From the NCBI GenBank assembly GCA_937927905.1, contig CALFWP010000200.1, positions 1-12,939 on the forward strand: 12,939 nucleotides of DNA, given 5' to 3'. Position numbers and translations under genes: made by a program. Shown in pieces: positions 1 to 6,350 of the stretch. Source of the DNA: an uncultured Neomegalonema sp. (GTDB lineage Bacteria > Pseudomonadota > Alphaproteobacteria > Rhodobacterales > Rhodobacteraceae). The notes beneath the pieces are model-generated. The model ran no database searches, had not been told where the DNA came from, and saw nothing but the letters and a program-made list of their open reading frames with translations. Within the stretch, counting starts at the first letter, position 1. Every line of letters begins with the position of its first letter.

Positions 1-1858
1 CGCGTGCCCGCATATCACCGGCAGCCCAGGCCAGATCACCGATCCGCTGGAATCCGAACATCGAATAATAGATGTAAAACGGGATCATCGGCACATTGGA
101 AGTCGAGTAAGAGGTTGCCGCCGCAATCCAGCTGGCCATCGCGCCGGCCTCGTTAATGCCCTCCTGGAGCATCTGGCCGTCGGTACTTTCCTTATAGTAC
201 ATCAGCTGGTCGGCATCCTCGGGTTTATAGAGCTGTCCGACCTGCGAGAAAATTCCGAATTGCCGGAACATGCCTTCCATGCCAAAGGTGCGGCTTTCAT
301 CGGGAACAATAGGAACCACCCGCTTGCCGATGGTCTTGTCACGCAACAACGTATTGAGTGCGCGGACAAAAGCCATGGTTGTAGAAATTTCGCGATCACC
401 GGATGATTTCAGCAGCGCGCCGAATTTTTCCAGCGGCGGAACCTCTAGGGTTTCATCGGCCTTTACACGGCGGTTCGGCAGATACCCGCCCAGCGCTTTG
501 CGGCGCGCGTGCAGGTATTGATCCTCGGGGCTGTCCTTTTCAAACCTGATCAGTTTGAGGTCTTCGATATCCTTACGGCTCAGATCAAGGGCAAAGCGGT
601 CATGGAACTGTTGCAGGTCATCTATGCCCATCTTCTTTTGCTGATGGGTTATGTTCTGGGCCTCACCCGCCTTACCCATGCCGTATCCCTTGACGGTTTT
701 GGCAAGGATCAGGGTAGGTTGTCCTGTGTGATTGACGGCAGCCTGATACGCGGCAAAAACTTTGCGGGCATCATGACCACCACGCGTCAGCTTCCATATT
801 TTCGCATCATCCCAATCGGCAACCATGGCGGCGGTTTCAGGATACCGGCCAAAGAAATTCTTTTTGATATAAGCGCCGTCCTTGGATTTGAAATCCTGAT
901 ATTCGCCGTCAACGCATTCTTCCATCAGCTGACGCAGCTTGCCGCTGGAATCTTTGGCCAGCAGCTCATCCCAGCCGGTTCCCCAGAGGCATTTGACGAC
1001 GTTCCAGCCCGCACCTCTGAAACCGCCCTCAAGCTCCTGCACGATCTTACCGTTGCCGCGAACCGGACCGTCAAGGCGTTGCAGATTGCAGTTGATGACA
1101 AAAATCAGGTTGTCGAGTTTCTCCCGTCCGGCCAGTGAAATCGCACCTAGCGATTCCGGCTCGTCCATTTCCCCGTCGCCCATGAATGCCCAGACATGGC
1201 GGTTTGCGGTTTCCGCCAGGCCGCGCCCCTGCAGATATTTCAGAAACCGCGCCTGATAAATCGCCATAAGCGGGCCAAGCCCCATGGAAACGGTCGGAAA
1301 CTGCCAGTAATCCGGCATCAGCCAGGGGTGAGGATAAGAGCTGATGCCTTTACCGTCCGCCTCCTGCCGGAAATTCAGGATCTGTTCTTCTGTCAGACGA
1401 CCCTCAAGAAAAGAACGCGCATAAATCCCAGGAGATGAATGGCCCTGAATGAAAACCAGATCACCGCCATGCCCGTCATGCTCGGCATTCCAGAAATGCA
1501 TAAAGCCGGTATCGTAAAGTGTCGCGGCGGATTGGAAACTCGCGATATGGCCGCCCAGTTCAGAGCTTTCCTTATTGGCTTTGAGGACGATCATTGCCGC
1601 ATTCCAGCGGATAGCCGCGCGGATGCGGCGTTCCAGCGATTTTTCACCCGGGTGCTGCGGCTGGGATACCGCAGATACGGTATTCACATATGCCGTGTTG
1701 CGGGCAAAGGGCACATGCGCACCGTTCCTGCGCGCAACGCCGACCGCCGCGTCCAACAGATCATCGGCGCGGCCTGATCCTTCAAAGGCTATGACCGTTT
1801 CAATCGCATCCTTCCATTCTTCTGTTTCCTGAGGATCAGAATCAATACGATCGGACAT
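1..1858 (-). CDS. aceE: Pyruvate dehydrogenase E1 component, homodimeric type (N-terminal part)
   Basis: This is the thiamine-diphosphate (ThDP) E1 subunit that decarboxylates pyruvate and acetylates the E2 lipoyl domain, feeding acetyl-CoA to the rest of metabolism. About 619 codons are present and the gene continues past the left edge; E. coli AceE is 887 residues, so roughly 70% is visible. The reading aligns almost without gaps to E. coli AceE, shifted by two residues. It keeps the catalytic-site histidines H104 (GGHIASFQS) and H140 (QGHSSPG), the ThDP/Mg motif GDGEMDEPES (D228) with N256 and N258, and the pyrimidine-domain stretch ISTTMAFVRALN. The last codons in the window read FQRIGDLAWAAGDMRA, also typical of AceE. 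The ATG at 1856-1858 is supported by GGAGG (1866-1870) seven bases upstream. The gene is divergent from the FAD oxidoreductase, with 273 bases between the start codons. A downstream E2 gene would be expected outside the window. Confidence 0.97.
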   Translation of the reverse strand, partial: MSDRIDSDPQETEEWKDAIETVIAFEGSGRADDLLDAAVGVARRNGAHVPFARNTAYVNTVSAVSQPQHPGEKSLERRIRAAIRWNAAMIVLKANKESSELGGHIASFQSAATLYDTGFMHFWNAEHDGHGGDLVFIQGHSSPGIYARSFLEGRLTEEQILNFRQEADGKGISSYPHPWLMPDYWQFPTVSMGLGPLMAIYQARFLKYLQGRGLAETANRHVWAFMGDGEMDEPESLGAISLAGREKLDNLIFVINCNLQRLDGPVRGNGKIVQELEGGFRGAGWNVVKCLWGTGWDELLAKDSSGKLRQLMEECVDGEYQDFKSKDGAYIKKNFFGRYPETAAMVADWDDAKIWKLTRGGHDARKVFAAYQAAVNHTGQPTLILAKTVKGYGMGKAGEAQNITHQQKKMGIDDLQQFHDRFALDLSRKDIEDLKLIRFEKDSPEDQYLHARRKALGGYLPNRRVKADETLEVPPLEKFGALLKSSGDREISTTMAFVRALNTLLRDKTIGKRVVPIVPDESRTFGMEGMFRQFGIFSQVGQLYKPEDADQLMYYKESTDGQMLQEGINEAGAMASWIAAATSYSTSNVPMIPFYIYYSMFGFQRIGDLAWAAGDMRAR

Positions 1859-2131
1859 AGGTGCGCCTCCGCAATAGTATGTTGAATTGGTATTGTTATC
1901 CTTGAAAATGCCTACCGCAAGGGTTGCGCGTACATTTCCGCCATTTAGAATGATTGTAACAAAGACGAATGATCGAGAGTTATTTTGTTATCTTACAGTG
2001 TGAACTGAAGCATCATTTCACGGGAACAAAGCATCGCACGGCGCGCTTATAATTGTCTGCGGAGATTTTCGGATATTGCAAGATGCAAAGGATAGTGAAA
2101 ACTGTGCCCATAGTTTTTGAAGGACAGCACT

Positions 2132-3352
2132 ATGACCACCGGTATTTCTTTTCAGGCCCCGAAGCGAACCTCCTATGATGTTATCATTGTCGGTGGAGCA
2201 ATGTACGGGTCTTCGGTCGCATGGTGGCTGACCGATAACCCCGGTTTTGACGGCACTGTTCTGGTCGTGGAGCGCAATCCGACTTATGAGAACAGCTCCA
2301 CAGCCTGCACCAACAGCTGCATCCGCCAGCAGTTTTCAAACGGAATCAATGTACGCATTTCGCAATTCGGCGCAGAATATATCAAAAATTTCCGCACTTT
2401 TATGGGAAATGACGACCGCGTGCCCGATGTTGTCTTGCAAAGCTACGGCTATATGTATCTGGCGGACACGGAAGAATTTGCGCAGACCCTCAAGGAAGCC
2501 CAGGCTGTGCAACAGGCGCTCGGTTCCGGCACAAAGTATATGAGCCGCGAAGATATTGCCCGCGACTATCCGTTCTACATGCTCGATGACATTGTCGGAG
2601 CCAATCACAATCTGATTGATGAAGGGTATTTCGATGGCAATACGCTTTTCGATTGGTGGAAGCGCTCTGCACGGGAGCGGGGCACTGAATACCTGACCAA
2701 TGAAGTCACCGCCATGAGCAAAAATGCCTCCGGCACCCGGGTCGAAAACGTAACTCTTGCGACGGGCGAGGTGATCACCTGCGGGACCGTGATAAATTGC
2801 TCCGGACCACGTGCTGTTCTGACATCACGTATGGCCGGTATCGAAATCCCGATCGAACCCCGGAAGCGCTACACCTTTATATTCGATGCCGAAAAACCGC
2901 TGGATCGTGACCTGCCGCTGACAATAGATCCTTGCGGCGTGCATATGAGGACAGACGGTCAGTATTATCTTGCTGGCTGCCCGCCTTTTGAAGACCCGGC
3001 CGTGGATTACGACGATTTTGAACAGGATCACTCAATCTGGGAAGAAAAAGCATGGCCCGCAATTGCCAACCGTATTCCGCAATTTGAAGCCATAAAGCTC
3101 GTCAATTCATGGGCCGGGCATTATGCATTCAACGTACTGGATCAAAATGCGGTAATCGGCCCGCATACGGAAGTTGAAAACTTTATCTTCGTGAACGGGT
3201 TTTCAGGGCACGGTTTCCAGCAATCCCCTGCTATGGGGCGCGGGGTCGCGGAGTGGATTATCCACGGTGAATACCGCAGTATTGACCTGTCGTCTTTCGG
3301 GTATGAGCGCATTGCGGAGGGTCGTAAATTTCTTGAAACAGCAGTAATTTGA
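2132..3352 (+). CDS. FAD-dependent oxidoreductase of the DAO family, FOXRED1-like
   Basis: This 406-residue flavoprotein belongs to the D-amino-acid oxidase / sarcosine-dehydrogenase superfamily. An N-terminal Rossmann motif lies at residues 15-26 (YDVIIVGGAMYG), with E47 positioned to bind the FAD ribose. The C-terminal segment at residues 325-370 (NSWAGHY, LDQNAVIGPH, NGFSGHGFQQSPAMGRG) and the ending SIDLSSF strongly resemble mitochondrial FOXRED1, an assembly factor for respiratory complex I. The substrate cannot be read from the sequence, and no folate-binding GcvT-like domain is attached, so it is not a full dimethylglycine dehydrogenase. The second glycine of GxGxxG is Ala23; I believe this is usual in alphaproteobacterial relatives, from memory. 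An in-frame TTG at 2117 would add five residues, but GAAGGA (2119-2124) sits seven bases before the ATG at 2132, so 2132 is preferred. A TATAAT at 2048-2053 could be its -10 box, but no convincing -35 box accompanies it. Confidence 0.9.
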   Translation: MTTGISFQAPKRTSYDVIIVGGAMYGSSVAWWLTDNPGFDGTVLVVERNPTYENSSTACTNSCIRQQFSNGINVRISQFGAEYIKNFRTFMGNDDRVPDVVLQSYGYMYLADTEEFAQTLKEAQAVQQALGSGTKYMSREDIARDYPFYMLDDIVGANHNLIDEGYFDGNTLFDWWKRSARERGTEYLTNEVTAMSKNASGTRVENVTLATGEVITCGTVINCSGPRAVLTSRMAGIEIPIEPRKRYTFIFDAEKPLDRDLPLTIDPCGVHMRTDGQYYLAGCPPFEDPAVDYDDFEQDHSIWEEKAWPAIANRIPQFEAIKLVNSWAGHYAFNVLDQNAVIGPHTEVENFIFVNGFSGHGFQQSPAMGRGVAEWIIHGEYRSIDLSSFGYERIAEGRKFLETAVI

Positions 3353-3504
3353 ACTCAACCAAAAGATGATGTACTTAATTTTATACAGATTTAGGGCCGC
3401 TTATCGTAAATAAAAACTGACAGGAACTTTTTTCCGTATACGCTCATTCTTTAGCAACGCGTTGGCCGTACCCTACCTTCGCAGTTGAGGGAAGACAGAG
3501 CAAC

Positions 3505-3849
3505 ATGGCGATAAACGCTGACATCGAAGACGTTATTTTTGATCGTGAGGCTCTAGACCGCCATACGATGGGCAATGAAGAGTTGCAAAAGGAACTTTTC
3601 ATGCTGTTTTTCGATCAGATTCCCGTCTACATGGATCAGCTCGACGAAGCATTATCCAGCGGCGACTCTGAAAGTTGGCGCATGGCTGCGCACGGGATCA
3701 AGGGTTCAAGCCGCGCGCTCGGATTTACAAGACTGGCTGCGCTTGCGTTAGATTGTGAGCAGTCAAAACCGGACGTTTCGCACCGCGCGGAATTACAAAA
3801 AGCGATTGATCTCGCTTTTACAACGGTTTCAGTTGAAAAATCCGCCTAA
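3505..3849 (+). CDS. Stand-alone Hpt (histidine phosphotransfer) domain protein
   Basis: A 114-residue protein made up almost entirely of one Hpt four-helix domain. Such proteins relay phosphate between a hybrid histidine kinase and a response regulator in the cytoplasm. The phospho-accepting histidine is H63 in the motif AAHGIKGSSRALG, followed by the typical second helix (LAALALDCE). The first helix region (LQKELFMLFFDQIPVYMDQLDEAL) also fits the family. No kinase or receiver gene adjoins it, so its partners are elsewhere on the chromosome. The ATG at 3505 follows a GAGGGAAG stretch at 3487-3494, ten bases upstream. The gene is flanked by 152 and 213 bases of AT-rich non-coding DNA and is probably transcribed alone. 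Confidence 0.85.
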   Translation: MAINADIEDVIFDREALDRHTMGNEELQKELFMLFFDQIPVYMDQLDEALSSGDSESWRMAAHGIKGSSRALGFTRLAALALDCEQSKPDVSHRAELQKAIDLAFTTVSVEKSA

Positions 3850-3906
3850 ATACCAACGATCAAATCACTTTCCATATCCGGTAATGCTACATCTACGTTC
3901 CTTATA

Positions 3907-3931
3907 ATCGTAATTTGAAAAATTACGATCT
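3907..3931 (+). terminator. Perfect 10-bp hairpin after the Hpt gene, possible weak terminator
   Basis: ATCGTAATTT (3907-3916) and AAATTACGAT (3920-3929) form a perfect 10-bp stem with a GAA loop, followed by CTTTTCG. It lies 58 bases after the Hpt stop and 130 bases before phaB. Only three of ten pairs are G-C and the T run is short, so termination would be weak. A protein-binding dyad is the alternative. Confidence 0.4.
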
Positions 3932-3970
3932 TTTCGTGCATTAGAATCCCGCCTAAAAGTGCGAATAATA

Positions 3971-3981
3971 TTGCAGCGCAA
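3971..3981. promoter_or_regulatory. TTGC-N3-GCAA dyad upstream of phaB, possible PhaR-type operator
   Basis: TTGCAGCGCAA is a perfect inverted repeat of TTGC around three bases, 81 bases before the phaB start. The repressor PhaR of alphaproteobacterial polyhydroxybutyrate genes is known to bind TGC/GCA dyads of this sort. The assignment rests on motif similarity and position only. A second short dyad, CGCGCA-AG-TGCGCG, lies at 4009-4022, and the AT-rich pair AATAATATT / AATATTATT brackets both. Confidence 0.35.
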
Positions 3982-4062
3982 CATTTACTTTGCTACGGCG
4001 ATAGTGATCGCGCAAGTGCGCGCGTAATATTATTGCTCAAAATCAAGCAAGGAGCTTAGTTT

Positions 4063-4788
4063 ATGTCGAGGGTAGCGATTGTCACCGGCGGAACACGGGG
4101 TATTGGTGCTGCAATCAGCACGGCGTTGAAGGCGCAAGGGTATACTGTCGCTGCCAGTTATGCAGGAAATGATGATGCCGCGAATGCATTCAAGGAAGAA
4201 ACCGGCATTCCGGTTTACAAGTGGGATGTGGCCGACTTTGATGCCTGTGCTGCCGGCATCAAACAAGTTGAAGCTGACCTCGGGCCTGTTGAAATCCTGA
4301 TCAACAATGCTGGCATCACCAAGGACGGCGCATTCCATAAAATGAGCCTTGAGCAATGGCAGGCGGTGATCAACACCAACCTGAACGGCCTGTTCAACAT
4401 GACGCGCAATGTCTGGGAAGGCATGCGCGAACGCGGTTTCGGCCGCATCGTCAACATTTCTTCGATCAATGGCCAAAAAGGACAGGCGGGACAGGCGAAC
4501 TATTCCGCAGCAAAAGCCGGCGACCTCGGCTTCACAAAAGCACTGGCCCAGGAAGGTGCCCGCAAGGGGATCACTGTGAACGCGGTTTGCCCGGGATATA
4601 TCGGCACCGAAATGGTTCGCGCCATTGCGCAGGACGTTCTCGATAAACATATCCTGCCGCATATACCGGTCGGGCGTCTGGGAGAGCCGGAAGAGATTGC
4701 ACGCTGTGTGTCTTTTCTCGTCTCCGATGATGCAAGCTTCATAACCGGTTCAACGCTTACCGCCAATGGCGGACAATACTTCATCTGA
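4063..4788 (+). CDS. phaB: Acetoacetyl-CoA reductase
   Basis: This short-chain dehydrogenase reduces acetoacetyl-CoA to (R)-3-hydroxybutyryl-CoA with NADPH, giving the monomer for polyhydroxybutyrate and an entry compound for the ethylmalonyl-CoA pathway. It is 241 residues long, about the length of Cupriavidus PhaB (246). Visible are the cofactor motif TGGTRGIG (residues 8-15), NNAG (81-84), and the catalytic S134, Y147 and K151 (YSAAK). The PhaB-type segments QKGQAGQANYSAAKAG and CPGYIGTEMV distinguish it from the FabG of fatty-acid synthesis. AAGGAG (4049-4054) lies eight bases before the ATG. The thiolase gene follows after 21 bases, so the two form an operon, in the order phaB-phaA rather than the more familiar phaA-phaB. 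Confidence 0.95.
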   Translation: MSRVAIVTGGTRGIGAAISTALKAQGYTVAASYAGNDDAANAFKEETGIPVYKWDVADFDACAAGIKQVEADLGPVEILINNAGITKDGAFHKMSLEQWQAVINTNLNGLFNMTRNVWEGMRERGFGRIVNISSINGQKGQAGQANYSAAKAGDLGFTKALAQEGARKGITVNAVCPGYIGTEMVRAIAQDVLDKHILPHIPVGRLGEPEEIARCVSFLVSDDASFITGSTLTANGGQYFI

Positions 4789-4809
4789 TCGCGTAAAAGG
4801 AAGATAGAC

Positions 4810-5988
4810 ATGACTGAAGTTGTTATCGTATCCGCCGCGCGCACACCTGTAGGCTCTTTCAATGGCTCGCTGTCCGGTGTGAGTGCCGATTACCTCGGCG
4901 AAGTGGCAATCCGTGGCGCTTTGGAACGCGCCGGTATCGACGGCAAGGACGTTGACGAAGTTATCATGGGACAGATTCTCAACGCGGGTGCCGGACAAAA
5001 CCCGGCCCGTAAAGCCGCGCGAAATGCGGGATGCGGCGATGAGACACCGGCCTGGGGCATGAACCAGCTTTGCGGATCCGGCCTTCGCGCTGTAGCACTC
5101 GGCTATCAGCATATCGCGATGGGTGACAATACCATCATGGTTTGCGGCGGACAGGAAAGCATGTCCCAGGCACCGCATGTCATGCATCTGCGTAACGGCA
5201 CCAAGATGGGTGACACAAAGATGATGGACACCATGCTGTCCGATGGCCTGATGGATACGTTCCACGGGTATCACATGGGCGTTACAGCGGAAAATGTCGC
5301 CGAAAAATGGCAGATTACCCGCGATACACAGGATGCATTTGCCGCCGCGTCACAGAACAAAGCCGAGGCCGCACAAAAAGCCGGTAAATTCAAAGATGAA
5401 ATCGTTCCTGTGACCATTAAGGGCCGCAAGGGGGATACCATCGTTGATGCGGATGAATATATCAAAGAGGGCGTAACGGCCGAAAGCCTCGGCAAATTGC
5501 GCGCTGTTTTCAAAAAAGAGGATGGCACTGTCACCGCCGGCAATGCCTCCGGCATCAACGACGGAGCGGCTGCTGTTGTTCTGATGAGTAAAGAAGAAGC
5601 CGACAAGCGCGGCCTGAAACCCATGGCCACCATCAAAAGCTGGGCCAGCACCGGCCTTGATCCGGCGATCATGGGGGCCGGTCCGATCTCCGCCTCGCAA
5701 AAGGCCCTGGAAAAAGCTGGTTGGAAAAAAGAAGATCTGGACCTCATCGAAGCCAACGAAGCTTTTGCCGCCCAAGCCTGTGCTGTGAATAAAGAGCTGG
5801 GATGGGATACCGATAAAGTGAATGTCAATGGCGGCGCAATCGCCATCGGTCATCCTATCGGAGCGTCAGGTGCCCGCATTCTCAACACGCTGTTGTTCGA
5901 AATGCAGCGCCGTGACGCGAAAAAGGGCCTTGCAACCCTTTGCATCGGTGGCGGCATGGGTGTCGCAATGTGTGTCGAACGCGGCTAA
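4810..5988 (+). CDS. phaA: Acetyl-CoA C-acetyltransferase (beta-ketothiolase)
   Basis: This biosynthetic thiolase condenses two acetyl-CoA into acetoacetyl-CoA, the substrate of the PhaB encoded just upstream. It has 392 residues, the same size as the well-studied Zoogloea enzyme. The nucleophilic cysteine is C88 in NQLCGSGLRAV; the other catalytic residues are H348 in GHPIGASGARI and C378 in CIGGGMG. NEAFAAQ and GNASGINDGAAAVVLMS are also typical of the family. An AAGGA before the ATG gives a standard ribosome binding site. A strong hairpin terminator begins 33 bases after the stop codon, so phaB-phaA appears to be a closed two-gene unit with no PHA synthase attached. Confidence 0.95.
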   Translation: MTEVVIVSAARTPVGSFNGSLSGVSADYLGEVAIRGALERAGIDGKDVDEVIMGQILNAGAGQNPARKAARNAGCGDETPAWGMNQLCGSGLRAVALGYQHIAMGDNTIMVCGGQESMSQAPHVMHLRNGTKMGDTKMMDTMLSDGLMDTFHGYHMGVTAENVAEKWQITRDTQDAFAAASQNKAEAAQKAGKFKDEIVPVTIKGRKGDTIVDADEYIKEGVTAESLGKLRAVFKKEDGTVTAGNASGINDGAAAVVLMSKEEADKRGLKPMATIKSWASTGLDPAIMGAGPISASQKALEKAGWKKEDLDLIEANEAFAAQACAVNKELGWDTDKVNVNGGAIAIGHPIGASGARILNTLLFEMQRRDAKKGLATLCIGGGMGVAMCVERG

Positions 5989-6021
5989 ACCGGCAGCATA
6001 CCACATATGTTGATCTGATAT

Positions 6022-6051
6022 GGCCTGCCTGATCATGGGCAGGCCGTTTTT
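6022..6051 (+). terminator. Intrinsic terminator of phaB-phaA
   Basis: GGCCTGCC (6022-6029) pairs perfectly with GGCAGGCC (6038-6045). An extra T-G pair leaves a six-base loop, and GTTTTT follows. It is the clearest rho-independent terminator in the window and directly follows phaA. Confidence 0.9.
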
Positions 6052-6350
6052 ATGAAGTTAATAGCAATCATGCTGATCGACGAACCGAGTTTAGACCGTA
6101 AAAACGGATCAGTGTATCCAGCCTGTGAATATAAGACGCGTAATACATATACAAATGCCGCACAAACCGGTGGCGTTTCAGTGTACAATCTTCAAACTGG
6201 GGTAAATACTTACACCACTCCGGCATTCTTCAGGTACCAATACTCAAAGTTATCTGAGTCCAACCCTTGTCCGGTACTGCTATAACGCTATAGCGTTGCG
6301 CCATAAGCACCTGCCTGAGTCTTTATATGTGAGGCGACCGGTCTTTATTA
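6052..6350. other. Intergenic region between phaA terminator and permease
   Basis: There is no convincing gene here. A 77-codon open frame at 6052-6285 (plus) starts on the edge of the terminator, lacks a ribosome binding site and shows no recognisable protein features. The region is AT-rich for the window. It contains a GTAA-N4-TTAC dyad at 6202-6213, two copies of CTGAGTC (near 6255 and 6315), and the promoter-palindrome element at 6267-6297 described separately. Confidence 0.6.
6267..6297 (+). promoter_or_regulatory. Candidate permease promoter overlapped by a 14-bp perfect palindrome
   Basis: TTGTCC (6267-6272) and TATAGC (6289-6294) are 16 bases apart and could be -35 and -10 boxes. The perfect palindrome AACGCTATAGCGTT (6284-6297) covers the -10 box, as a repressor operator would. 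Both calls rest on pattern only; the -10 match is modest. Confidence 0.35.

Noticed and set aside
509..1138. 209-codon open frame on the plus strand
   Set aside because: It is antisense to aceE, whose minus-strand reading aligns fully with the AceE family; the plus frame has no family features.
1893..1902. ATTGTTATCC, similar to half of the lac operator
   Set aside because: Only a ten-base half match with no partner half and no LacI-family gene nearby; chance is enough to explain it.
2117..2131. TTG start giving five more residues to the FAD oxidoreductase
   Set aside because: The TTG overlaps the AAGGA that serves the ATG at 2132, which is well spaced.
6052..6285. 77-codon open frame after the phaA terminator
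   Set aside because: It begins on the terminator tail, lacks a ribosome binding site and has no recognisable or gene-like composition.
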